Assembly (NCBI RefSeq): GCF_040958095.1
Contig: NC_091233.1
Span: 19,354,692 to 19,418,691, forward strand
DNA from: Procambarus clarkii
Lineage: Eukaryota > Arthropoda > Malacostraca > Decapoda > Cambaridae
Direction of reading: 5' to 3'
Length of the DNA: 64,000 nt
The translations under genes and the position numbers were made by a program. Positions 21,139 to 31,799 of this stretch are shown piece after piece. Numbering within the stretch: position 1 is the first letter of the stretch; each line of letters begins with the position of its first letter. The notes beneath the pieces were generated by a model, which saw only the letters and a list, made by a program, of their open reading frames with translations, did not search any database and was not told the DNA's origin.

Positions 21139-21278
21139 TTTGACCAGACCACACACTAGAAGGACAATCGACTTGAGAATGGTCCAGGACGGACCGAAAC
21201 GTCGTCGTCCCTTCACCTTCTAGTGTGTGTGGTCTGGTCCACATACTTCAGCCACGTTATTGTGACTCATCGCCTGCA
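21139..21278 (+). mobile_element. 140-bp element with hammerhead-ribozyme-like core, 12-bp target duplication
   Basis: TATTTTGCACAT occurs at 21127-21138 and again at 21279-21290, flanking exactly 140 bp. The host sequence is LINE family 2, and the unoccupied equivalent (reverse strand) is at about 31839-31860 in this window. Inside, GACCAGACCACACACTAG... (21142-21163) pairs with CCTTCTAGTGTGTGTGGTCT... (21216-21239), apart from two extra bases. The enclosed core reads ACTTGAGAAT, stem GGTCC / loop AGGAC / stem GGACC, then GAAACGTC. The order resembles a hammerhead ribozyme (CUGAUGA, stem II, GAAA), although this copy has GAGAA where GAUGA is required. The right part is CTTCAGCCACGTTATTGTGA. 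Confidence 0.7.
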
Positions 21279-21743
21279 TATTTTGCACATCCTGCCATGT
21301 CTCCTGGTCTCATGTGATGTTATTTTTGTGTTCAGATGTGGAACCAGTTCCGCTAATATCTTAAGAGGGAGTTAGACAATGTTTGTGGGGTAGCACCCTG
21401 AAGGGATGTCAGGGACCTCAATACATTCCTAAAGTAACTGCGAGTGCGTGTGTGTGTGAGTGGGGGGGGGGGTTGCGTGTGTGTGTGGGGAGTGGGGGGG
21501 GGGTTGTGTGTGTGTATACTTACCTAGTTATGCTTGCGGGGCTTCGTTTCGGGGCTCAAAGAGCTTCGACTCTCGGTTCCCGCCTCTCAACTGTCAATCA
21601 ACTGGTGTACAGATCCCTGAGCCTACTGGGCTCTATCATATCTACATTTGAAACTGTGTATGGAGTCAGCCTCCACCACATCACTGCCTAATGTATTCTA
21701 TCTGTTAACTACTCTGACACTGCAAAAATTCTTTCAAGTGGTT

Positions 21744-21853
21744 GTTGTTTTAGATTCAGCTACTTAGAACAAAAGTTCCAAAGTAGCACCGGCTAGGGTG
21801 AGCCCGTTGTGGACTTAACAGGCACAGGAGCGGGGCTGTAACTCGTCTCTCTG
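21744..21853 (+). mobile_element. VNTR retroposon, single-unit copy with 12-bp target duplication
   Basis: TTTCAAGTGGTT at 21732-21743 and 21854-21865 flanks 110 bp that begins GTTGTTTTAGATTCAGCTAC and ends GGAGCGGGGCTGTAACTCGT plus a few bases. The reverse complement therefore ends in an (AAC)n-like tail, as expected for a retroposon on the minus strand. It interrupts LINE family 1. It contains just one copy of the 56-bp unit that is amplified at 7686, 49525 and 50690. No clear tRNA A or B box is visible. Confidence 0.8.
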
Positions 21854-21951
21854 TTTCAAGTGGTTCGGTGGCCCATTTAAGTACTTAAGTCTTCACCTGT
21901 GTCGCCTTGTTCGGGTTGCGTCCATGCTGAATAGTTTGTCTCTGTCCACCC

Positions 21952-22060
21952 GGGCTAACAGCCGCGTCCAACAGCCTGGTTGACCAATCAGACAACCACA
22001 GGAGGCCTGGTCAGGGAACAGACCGCGGGGATGTTGAACACCGAATTTAACGCAAGGTAA
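21952..22060 (+). mobile_element. LINE family 2 tail inserted in LINE family 1
   Basis: AACAGCCGCGTCCAACAGCC followed by TGGTTGACCA and a degenerate tail (GACCGCGGGGATGTTGAAC, CGCAAGGTAAC). The flanking LINE 1 sequence resumes at CCCTGTCAATT. Confidence 0.7.
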
Positions 22061-22234
22061 CCCTGTCAATTAAAAGATTTTTATGGGTGGTGATCATGTC
22101 TTCCTTAACTCTTACCTTGAGATCACCTTACCTTGAGGCGATTCCGGGGCTCAGCGACCCCGCGGCCCGGTCGTCGACCAGATAATAGAACACGAAACAA
22201 TGGGTATCAATTAGATAAGTTTAGATTTAGGAAA

Positions 22235-22830
22235 GACCTGGGTAAATACTGGTTCAGTAACAGAGTTGTTGATTTGTGGAACCAATTATCCTATAACATA
22301 TTAGAAGTATGATCCCTTGATTGTTTCAAGCGTAGGTTAGACATATAAATGAATGAGTTTGGGTGGTTATAAATAGGAACTGCCTCGTATGGCCCAAAAG
22401 GTCTTCAGCAGTTTCCTTGATTATTATGTTAACATAAGAACATAAGAATAATGGTAACAGCAGAAGGCCTATTGGCCCATACGAGGCAGCTCCTATTTAT
22501 AACCACCCAATCCCACTCATATACTTGTCCAACCCACGCTTGAAAGTAGGATTGGGTGGTTATAAATAGGAGCTGCCTCGTATGGGCCAATAGGCCTTCT
22601 GCTGTTACCATTATTCTTATGTTCTTATGTTAACATAATAATCAAGGAAACTGCTGAAGACCTTTTTGGCCATACGAGGCAGTTCCTATTTATATCCACC
22701 CAAACTCATTCATTTATATGTCTAACCTACGCTTGAAACAATCAAGGAAACCCCTACCTCCACCACGCCAAGTGGCAACTGGTTCCACAAATCAACAACC
22801 CTCTTACCGAATCAGTATTTACCCAGGTCT
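22235..22830. repeat. Large palindrome of LINE family 3 3' ends
   Basis: GACCTGGGTAAATACTGGTT at 22235 is matched by the reverse complement ending at 22830. Arms of about 280 bp are separated by 35 bp (22514-22548). Each arm itself contains two LINE 3 tails meeting head to head at TTATGTTAACATAA (about 22425-22438 and 22626-22640), so four tails alternate in orientation. The arms are highly similar with scattered mismatches. Confidence 0.85.
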
Positions 22831-22887
22831 TCCCCAAATCTTATGTTCTGTCTTCCAGGGATGTGAGGATTAATTCCCATAGCATTT

Positions 22888-23455
22888 GTTAACCGAACCA
22901 CACTAAAAATTGGACACAGTCGACTTGATAATGGTCCAGGACGGACCGCAACGTCGTCATCTCTTCAATTTCCAGTGTGTGGTTTGGTCGAACATTTTTC
23001 AACCAAGTTATTGTGACTTTTCATCCCATAGGGGTCCGTCTAATTACCAAAAACTACCACATACTACACACGCTTCAGAAAACTTCCTGGCAATACGTTA
23101 GTAATGAATAAATATGATATATTAAGTTAGGCTGACCTATCCTAACCTATCCTAACCTAACCTAACCTAACCTAACCTAACCTAACCTAACCTAACCTAA
23201 CCAAACCTAACCTAACCTAACCTAACCGAAGCTTGGATCGTCGACTTGATTTGGCGTCACCAGCTTTTTATTTTCGTCTAATTTCTTTATAAAAAGATAC
23301 TTTTTCGGATTAAAATTATGTTTTTTCATGTTGTATGTTCAGCACCAACATTGTAATGAGTAAATATATCATATTTATTCGTTACTAACGTATTGCCAGG
23401 AAGTTTTCTGAAGCGTGTGTAGTATGTGGTAGTTTTTGGTAATTAGACGGACTGT
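22888..23455. mobile_element. Composite insertion: hammerhead-like segment plus foldback carrying telomere-like repeats
   Basis: CCCATAGCATTT at 22876-22887 and 23456-23467 flanks the insertion; the sequence on either side is contiguous LINE family 1 (compare 4200-4260). The left part (22890-23022) is a diverged hammerhead-like element (CGACTTGATAATGGTCCAGG, then ACGGACCGCAACGTCGTC). The right part has roughly 85-bp inverted arms at 23033-23118 and 23368-23452 that differ at only about one base in the compared stretch. Between the arms lies (CCTAA)n. Confidence 0.75.
23137..23229. repeat. Interstitial (CCTAA)n, complement of the arthropod telomere repeat TTAGG
   Basis: About 17 five-base units, with early CCTAT variants and single CCAAA and CCGAA variants. 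It lies between the two inverted arms of the foldback. Confidence 0.9.
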
Positions 23456-25050
23456 CCCATAGCATTTCCTCGAAACTCGAACATCTCAGCTCTGGGACTA
23501 GTTTGGTGGCATACCTCTGAATCTTCTCTAGCTTTATATTAGGTTTAACTAGATATGGACTCCAGGCTGGACTATGGAATTGGTCAGACTTATCTGGTGT
23601 ACAAAATTTTGAATGATTCCTCACAAAAGTTTCTAAAGGCAGTTCTTATATTGGCCAATCTGGCCTATGCCACTGCTGATATCCTTTTGATGTGGGCTTC
23701 TTGGGACAGGTTCGGTGTGATATCAACCCCCAGATCTTTCTCTCTACTTGACTCTTGCAGGATTTCACCTCACAGATGAAACCTTGTGTTCAGACTCCTG
23801 CTCCCTTCACCTAATTTCATTACTTTACACTTACAGTACAGTACTTGAGTTAAAATTTATGACCATTTTTAGACTGGTTGTCATGTAGTCTATCTTCCTA
23901 TTGTCTTGATTCTAATCATAATTTTTGTATCAACAAACATTGAGAGGAATGAGTAGCTCCTTCTCTCCTCATGTTCTACAAGCTTTTTTCTCTTGGTCTT
24001 CGCCATCATCTTGCATGGTATACAAGTTAAGGAAACTGACCTATTGTTCAGTGCCTCCGGCATTTCACCCATTTTGTATATTGGGACTACATTAACTGTC
24101 TTCCAGCTTTGCTTTCTGGTAGGTTTCCTGTTTCCAGTGACCTGATATACACCATAGAATGGGGAACGTCGTGTTTCTGCACCCTCTTTTATATTATCTA
24201 TGGTGAGATTTTTTCAGGCCCAACAGCCTTTGTCACATTCAGCTCCAACAGATTCCTTTTAACCTCATCTCTGATAAGCTCTAATTCTTCCAAGGTTTAC
24301 CGCCTCCTTTCTCAGTACAGGGACTTCTCCTTGCTGTAGTGTGAAGACCTCCTGAAATCTCTTGTTGAGTTTGTCACACACCACCTTGTCATTTTATGAG
24401 TATTAGTTCTCCTCTTTTCCCAGTTTCATCACTTGTTCCTTCACTGCTGTTTTCCCCCTGATGTGGCTGTGAAGCAATTTTGTTGGGTCTTGGGTTTACT
24501 TGCGATGTCATTTTCATACTGTCTCTGCTTTTCTCATCACAAACAGGTACGCATTCTGGGCACTCTGGTATACCTGCATGATGGGGTTCTGGGAGTTCTT
24601 CTACTCCCCAATTCTGGCTTTGGTTTTCTTATTCCTGTAGTTTCTCCATGTTCTTGTACTTAACTGCTTTGCTTCCTTCCATGCATGATTGAACCATGGG
24701 TTCTATTGTTCCTTTTAATAGTTTTTCCTTTTGGGCTGGGATAAACTTGTCTGCAGTTTCCTGGCATTTCTGGGTGATGTAGTCAATCATATCTTATACA
24801 GTACAGTCTTTTTTCTGGGTATTGTTTCAAATTATGAAGATCCTCATCACATTGTAGTTTCCTCTTTGGTAAGCCAGCCTTTTCCTTTCTGATCCCTTAC
24901 TTGGATAGGTTACTGCATCTTCTACCAGACTCAAATGTAAGTACGCTGTGGCCACCCATTCCCATGGGGCTTTTAATTTGACTTTTCTCGTGTCTGACTC
25001 ATTTAGGGTTAATATCAGATCGAGTCTAGCTGGTTCGTTGTTACAACCAA

Positions 25051-27011
25051 AGCTGTTCCTTCAGTACACAACCACAGCTGTTCCTTCCTTCACAACCACA
25101 GCTGTTCCTTCCTTCACAACCACAGCTGTTCCTTCCTTCACAACCTTTGCTGTTCCTTTCCTCACATGTTCCATCACAACCACAATCATCAAATCTCTCA
25201 CAACCGAGGTAATACACCACTGTGCTATAGGACCTGAGCCTGGGAACGTTTATACTGCATTATGCAGTCAGTCAGCTGCATTAATCCTTCCACTCTCCCT
25301 AATGTGTTTTAATTTTTATGCTATCCTTATTCCTTACCTAACAAAGCTCTCTTTAATAACCATTTTCCTCATTTTACAACTCGTCCACCTGTTTAGGTTG
25401 TAGTTTTTGTAACTATGTGAACCATTGTACAAAGATTGATGTACTTAAGCAATTAGATAGTAGAATTTGGTACTATGTATTAATTTTAGTCCCCCCCCCC
25501 CAAAAAAAAAATAAACTAAAAATCAAATTTCAATATTCCTAGGCATAGTATAACACACACATGTGCTATATTAGTTCTCAGATATTGTGTAGTAGGCCTA
25601 GGAAGGTTAGGTTAGGTTTAATTTGTCTTTGCAACATAAATAGAAAATCTTTTCTGGTTTGTCCAAATTCAATTGTACAGTACTGATTTCTATTTTCTAA
25701 TTGTGTTGTACGTCGGTATATGTACAGTTCTATGGTCCTCTTGTTACAGTACACTGTACTACCAAAATAGAAGGATGGGCAGCAGTTTGTTAGTTTGTGT
25801 GTTTTAATAACATTTAATAATACTGTAACATAATTTTAAATAATGAAAATAACTGCTGGAGCATATGTTAGATCAACACCTGTGCTAGCCAGAGTTTTTG
25901 GTTTGCAGAGCTGCAGATGTTTGTCTTCCTAATCCTTGCACCATAATCCCAACTCCAGCTTGGGGTTCTGTGAGTTGTTCTACTCCCCTTGTGCCTTGAC
26001 TTATCTGACGGATCTTATACATTAGCAAATACTGTATCGACTGGTTTCTTGGTTGCAGCTGGTTCAAGAGAATTGTCACTTATCCCATTAGGAGCACAAA
26101 AGACTGGCCCAAGGCTAGGCTCGGTGAGTAGAACTCCCAAGACCCTCTGCAGGTAAGATCTAGGCAAGATCCAGGCCTTCTCCACAGGCTAAACGTCCCT
26201 GCAAGATTTACTCCATGTGGTTGAGGCCAGGTCTGGAACTAAGCAAATCTCTGGCTCATCCCTAGCTTGGGAGTGCAAAATCTCTATCTTTTGAGTTTGG
26301 AATAGTCTCCCTCATTGAAAATTTGTGAGCGTGGTGTTTCAAGATTTAGCTCGGAAATAAATGGCCGAGTAGGCTAATATAGTAAAATGTTATAAATAAT
26401 AAAAGATTAAATATATCATCTGTTTATTCAATATACTGTATTCACTATACTGTACTGTACAATATATATCTAAAAATAAATAAGCATTACCACGTTCAAG
26501 CAGCAACTCACTGCTTCATAAGACAAGGTACAAGTGTTACATATAGAGTACATATACCCTACAAATACATATATTCACTTCTTACAAATCACTTCCACCT
26601 AACCTTGCTACTCAATGTATCCCGTGTTTGGTACATAGTTCCTCTTCGCTTAAAAATTTATATATGTTACATGCAGATACTTTTTTTTATACTGTACTAT
26701 ATATTTGTTTAAATATGCAGCAATGTGTATTGTATCATTGGCTATAAGAAAAATCTGGAAAATTTTGTGTTAGAGGCAATCAATTAGAAATTTGGATTAA
26801 CAGTATTTATAAATCCATTAAATTGGGTCCAGAATTATATGATACAGATTTTGATGGGCCTACTGTACATTCATCAGTCTTGCAGATTGTGGAATTTTGC
26901 ACTCCACACCTCTGTGATATTTATTCCTTACTCCATTTTCCATATAGATAATGCTTTTGACCTTTTAGATTGCGCATTTCTATGTTCAAACAATGCTCTT
27001 GATTTTTTGTC
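25051..27011. other. AT-rich mostly single-copy region
   Basis: Contains a short run of four CACAACCACAGCTGTTCCTT-like units (25060-25150), a dispersed repeat at about 25447-25710 also present inverted at 37497-37690, a word shared with 20185 and 55690 (GGGTTCTGTGAGTTGTTCTA, 25960), and C10/A9 runs at 25490. No exon was recognised. Confidence 0.5.
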
Positions 27012-27190
27012 TCACGACCAATGGTCTGTATCCTTGTGGCTTGCAACCAAGGTTCCCGGTTTCAGTCCCCGGCCAGGACAGAAATTGGGGCCTATGTTTA
27101 CCTAGCAGTAAATGGGTAAGCAGGAGTTCATGGCAATTGTGGGTTGAATCCTGCGTAAGATCAGTAGTTGGCCTAGGGGATTCTTCCTGT
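27012..27190 (+). mobile_element. Diverged tRNA-derived SINE
   Basis: A tRNA-like stretch (CTTGTGGCTTGCAACCAAGG, then TCCCGGTTTCAGTCCCCGGC) is followed by TACCTAGCAGTAAATGGGTA, the body landmark of this SINE superfamily. Confidence 0.6.
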
Positions 27191-27825
27191 CCTCAACAAC
27201 ACGAACTATATAGAGCTGGCAACACTGCTCTTTCATGTAGTTTTCAGTTTCAGTCTCAAGTTTCCATTTTATAAAAATATAGTCCAGGTAACTCATTACC
27301 ATGTTAGTGCCAAAGTTTTCTCAAGACAGAATTTTTTTTATAAATGTATAACCCATAAATATAATTGCAAATGAGTTTTTAATACATATCTAATAAAAAA
27401 TTAGATCCTGTTTCCTGTATACTGTTTCATGAAAAATATTGAACAATAAGAAAAAGTATACAGAAAAAAAGCTGCCGTCTAGTTTGTAAGTCGACTCCAG
27501 TGTGCTTAATCATATATTATAACTTTCCTACTATGTTTTTTTTGTCTGTTTTCTAGTACAGTATCATTAGTTGCTTTTTCGCTTGCTTAGGGTAATGATA
27601 CCGATGTGCGGATGCTTAAAACTATGGGTGAACACGGTAAACTAAGTCAAAACTGCATAAATCAAAGGAAGAAATATTCTGTTGAATACAAATAAATATA
27701 TGTTTTATATAATCCAGATTTGTTAATTTTTTTTTACAATAACCATACATTAAATTAAGGAAAATAGGTGTTATTTTCATTCTAATGTGTTCCTGTAAGG
27801 TACATTTCATTACACACCGAAATCA
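27191..27825. other. AT-rich, nothing recognised
   Basis: T- and A-runs only. The minus-strand open frame at 27622-27810 has no features. Confidence 0.4.
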
Positions 27826-28115
27826 CAATAGCGTGATGCCTCAAATGAACAAATCCACAAGGGCCGTGACAAGGGGTTCGAACCTACTGTACCTCCGAGA
27901 GGATCCCAGACGCACCTTAATCGACTGAGCTACGACATGGCAAAAGAATTGCAACCGGGAAATCAACTTGACCTACCATGGATCCTGTAGTCTCTTCGAG
28001 ACATAAACCAGTTGCAATTCTTTTACCATGTCGTAGCTCAGTCGATTAAGGCGCATCTGGGATCCTCTCGGACATAGGTTCAAACCCTCGTCACGGCCCT
28101 TGTGGATTTGTATAT
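27826..28115. mobile_element. SINE B inverted pair (tRNA-headed foldback)
   Basis: A minus-strand copy (27843-27958: AACAAATCCACAAGGGCCGT, GGTTCGAACC, CAGACGCACCTTAATCGACT, GAGCTACGACATGG) faces a plus-strand copy (28009-28112: CATGTCGTAGCTCAGTCGAT, GGTTCAAACCC, CGGCCCTTGTGGATTTG) across about 50 bp. A box TAGCTCAGTCG and B box are intact in the tRNA-like heads. The anticodon-arm region does not form a convincing normal anticodon. Confidence 0.85.
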
Positions 28116-28599
28116 TTCATGTTTTGAACTACTGTACACAGTAGCACAGGAGTTATAGTTTTTTTCTGGTGTCGGTGTTTGAAAAAGTGGAGACTTTGCC
28201 CAAATCAGAGTACAGTACTGTACTGTATTTCTCAAATTTGTTTCAAGATAGAGTAATGTGATGATAAGACTAAGATAAAATAATTCCAACTTCGAAGTAC
28301 AGTATAGAGAATGTTAAGACTTAACATTCATTAAGACTAAACATATACGAAAAATGACTTCACAAGAATGTGATACGATACATCGAAGAGAATAAAAATG
28401 TGACCCGAGGAATTCAGAATACTGTATGTGATCAATCTCGATATATATTACAGTTGGCTTTAAAGTTTCAGTCATGAAGTTTATTGTTCTTTTTTTTTTC
28501 TTTGGGCTACTTGTTGGAGTCCCACAAGTTATTGACACCTAGGTTACTTATTCCTTGCTTCTTTAGGTGTTTCTCCCCATACCTGGATTGCGCTTGGAG
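28116..28599. other. AT-rich, nothing recognised
   Basis: Repeated TACAGTACTGTACTGTA-type words near 28205; no coding signal. Confidence 0.4.
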
Positions 28600-28835
28600 A
28601 GGGTTACCTTGAGGTGCTTCCGGGGCTTAGTGTCCCCGCGGCCCGGTCGTCGACCAGGCCTCCTGGTTGCTGGACTGATCAACCAGGCTGTTGGACGCGG
28701 CTGCTCGCAGCCTGACATATGAGTCACAGCCTGGTTGATCAGGTATCCTTTGGAGGTGCTTATCCAGTTCTCTCTTGAACACTGTGAGGGGATTGCCAGT
28801 TATGCCCCTTATGTGTAGCGTTATGTGCCCCTTAT
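28600..28835 (-). mobile_element. LINE family 2, 3' end
   Basis: The sequence from GGTTACCTTGAGGTGCTTCC and the CCCGCGGCCCGG tail through CAACCAGGCTGTTGGACGCG to GAACACTGTGAGGGGATTGC runs on the minus strand into the coding end, around LDKHLQRIPDQPGCDSYVRL. It is one of the clearest copies of this family. Confidence 0.8.
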
Positions 28836-29412
28836 GGGTTCTGGGAGTTCTCTAAGCCTTATGGGTATTTTTTTTGCATTAAGAAATATTATTTTGAGTT
28901 TCAGTTGTACAGTCCTTTATAGCATAAGCACTTTTTGTTCAGTTCTCCATTTCTCAAAATGAATTTCCTCTATATATTATTTTTAAAAGATAAATTTACT
29001 TTTGCAAGAGAAATATTAAATATACAAATATTACATATTAAGTGTTCAGTGAGGATCCACAAGGTCTTCTCTGAGTACTCTTTATTTTCTTCTCCGAGGC
29101 TATGGGTCCCTACACTTGCACCAGAGGTGGTACCCCATCTATTGGACAAAGTATTTAATACTATACCCAACATTGTTCTATTTTGGCAGTAAACACTCTT
29201 CATACAGCAGGAAGCGTGTCATTAAATATTGAAATAACAATAGAATTGACTTTCTCCTGCATTTGTTAATGCAGTGCAATCTGAAGTATTACAGTGTGGT
29301 GTTCATTAGTCTCTTGGCCTCTTACATGACTTAAGACATGCATCACACTTAACTTTGGCCTCATTCAGCCATATTTTTGTTCATTTTAGTATGCTACAGT
29401 ATATTTGTATGT

Positions 29413-29665
29413 AATCTTGAGGTTATCTTGAGATGATTTTGGGGCTTTTTAGTGTCCCCGCGGCCCGGTCCTCGACCAGGCCTCCACCCCCAGGAAGCAG
29501 GTCGTGACAGCTGACTAACACCCAGGTACCTATGTTACTGCTAGGTAACAGGGGCATAGGGTGAAAGAAACGCTGCCTATTGTTTCTCGCCAGCGCCTGG
29601 GATCGAACCCAGGACCACAGGATCACAAGTCAAGTGTGCTGTCCGCTCGGCCGACCGGCTCCCCT
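29413..29665 (-). mobile_element. SINE A, near full length
   Basis: On the minus strand: GAGCCGGTCGGCCGAGCGG (serine/leucine-like D arm), GGTCCTGGGTTCGATCCCAG, the body TAGCAGTAACATAGGTACCT, and a tail ending in CAAGATAACCTCAAGAT. Confidence 0.88.
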
Positions 29666-31799
29666 AATGCTATGCATGTACAATACAATGTGTATATGTC
29701 TATAATGTTTGTGTAGTGTGTGTGCTGTATGCATGGTTTCTTATTAGGTATAGCAGTCTGAAAGTAAAGAGCTATGCATGTAGTGCCTTATCATAAGAAC
29801 GTAAAAATAACATAGCCGCCAAACTTCTTTCATTCGTAATTTTAACCTCTGCTTGAAACTATTCAGCCAACCCATGTTCATTATTTTCGATGTATATACA
29901 GTGGCCCCTCCATTTACGAATTTAATCCGTTCCAAGAGACAATTCATACACCGAAAATTTGAAAACCGAAATGAATTTTCCCATGAAAAATAATGTAAAT
30001 TGAATTAATCCGTCTCCACACACCCAAAAATATTAATTTAAAAATACATTTTATACAGAATACTACTTACAGGTACCTTACTTTTATTGAGGACTCTTCT
30101 TGGCGTATGGAAGACGGTGAGGACGGGGTAAAGGAGAGGTGTTAGTGTTTGAAAGGGCAGTCCCCCTTCCATTACAACATCAGGCAGGGATGATATTTTT
30201 GGGGTACTCTCCCTTATGTTTTGCAGGCATATCACTAGGACCTGGTTGTGGCTCACTGCTTGCTTGTCTTGCTAAGAATCTGTCCAAAGACACTTGCTTT
30301 TCCCTACATTTTAACACTTGTCTGTAGTTAGACATCACATTCATTTACTATGAATGATCTCTTGCTTTTCCTCTACCATCATCCTCACAACTATTTTCTT
30401 ATGTTGAACTTTACCACTGACTTTCTTGGGGCCCATGGCATGATATATATAATAAAAAAATTCATGTCCAGAAACCAAAAAAGCAGAAAAACGATGAAAT
30501 TCTTCACAAAGAATTCAAGGGCGGTCATCTCTAGGCAGGATGCACTGGTAAACTGAGCGCGCCGCGCGCCTTGCCCTATGCCCAGCAGAACCACACGCTC
30601 ATAGACCCATACATGTATCAACAAGCTCGACAACCGAGGTAAACCTCGAATACCGAGTCAAATTTTACTAGGAAATTGACCTCGTTTACAGTATGCGGAA
30701 AAAATTTGTATAGAGGTTCTACTGCATTGTATATCATTAGTACTGTATTGTACACTAGTTTTAAGACTTGATAGTTTTATCATACAGCAATATGGAATTT
30801 ATTAGAGCCATCCACAACTCCTTTGTTACAAAAAAAAAAATCGTACCTGTAATGGACAGTCATTTGTAAATGATGATCCAAGATAGTTTACACTACACTT
30901 AGTTTAATGTCTCTTATTGAGGGTATAAACACGTAAGGTATCCGGCCAGAGGCACAGGACAAAACCCTATTGTCTGGAGTTTGCACAAGTGGATTGAATA
31001 AAACCACAAAAATTCTCTAGTCCGATAACATTGAACAAAGGTAACTACCGTAATCCAAAACTATTGAAAGAATATATTTTAGAACCTTTGGTTTACCATA
31101 ATTCTGTGCATGCTGCTTATGAAAATAGTAAGGAACTTAGTTGATTCATAAATTGTAGGAATGTCAAAGTGTAGGTGCTTGGGAAAATGTATTATGTGTA
31201 TTAAGTGATGAGACTGGACTGTTGCCACAATTGCCTCATTGAGAGTAAAAAAGGAATGAAAATTCCTAGGACAGTATATTAAGACTTAATTTCAATACTT
31301 GCAACAAAAAAGTATTAAAATCTTAAATCATAGTTTTCAAACATTTGTATGTCCTCCACTTTACATTCCACATGCTATATTATTCACGTATCTTTCTATA
31401 GTCAAATCACACTAAAGAATGAAAGAGCCGTGTAAAGGATCTAAGAATATTCATATCGTATGACCTTACTTTTAAAGAACAAAATAAAGTAGCTGTCACA
31501 ACGGCAAGAAAAATGACAGTTTGGATAACAAGAACATTTTAAGAGACGCCACACCAATAATGATACTCTTCAAGACATTAGGGTGTAATATTTTTCCACA
31601 ATAACAGCCACATTCAAAGCTGGAGAAACTAGTGACAAGGAGAGTGTGCAAAGAACTTTTACTGCTAGAATCCACTCGATAAAACATAAAAATTATTGAG
31701 ACCGATTAAAATCGTTAAAGCACTATTCTCTAGAGCGCAGCAGTTGGGAGAGACATCTTAATCTACACTTGGAAAATATTAAAGGGACTGGTTCCAAAT
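29666..31799. other. AT-rich single-copy-like region, no gene recognised
   Basis: No microsatellite above about 12 bp apart from A-runs. A GC patch (GAGCGCGCCGCGCGCC) is at 30555. Open frames at 30038-30256, 30139-30327 and 30391-30633 lack motifs and splice context. Confidence 0.45.

Larger units (their letters stand above)
20616..21345 (-). mobile_element. LINE family 2 copy interrupted by a SINE and by a hammerhead-like element
   Basis: Minus-strand segments at about 20616-20845 (peptide around GRPLTVFKRELDKHLQRIPD, then QPGCDSYVRL) and 21076-21345 (region complementary to GAGACCAGGAGACATGGCAG) match the more continuous copy at 31800-32157. Between them sit SINE A (20846-21075) and, inside the second segment, the 140-bp insertion at 21139-21278. 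This is an inference from comparison with 31800-32157. Confidence 0.65.
21509..25050 (-). mobile_element. LINE family 1 (CR1/L2-like), long degenerate copy broken by nested insertions
   Basis: Minus-strand pieces at about 21509-21743, 21854-21951, 22061-22108, 22846-22887 and 23456-25050 join to the same order as the copy at 3826-4314. The youngest-looking word run is the 3' UTR at 21520-21640. Farther upstream, degenerate reverse transcriptase is legible: LGVDI near 23720, then WKTVNVVPIYKMGEMPEALN and NRSVSLTCIPCKMM (23990-24110), which match the CR1/L2 finger motif 'VVPI.KKG....NYRPVSL'. At 24700-25050 the endonuclease-to-RT linker is recognisable (TRLDLIL, APWEWVA, QRGNYNVM). Multiple stops and frameshifts make it inactive. 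No catalytic YxDD box was found. Confidence 0.75.

Noticed and set aside
27843..27958. Working tRNA gene
   Set aside because: A and B boxes are intact but the anticodon arm is irregular, and the same unit recurs in foldbacks and fragments, so it is a SINE head.
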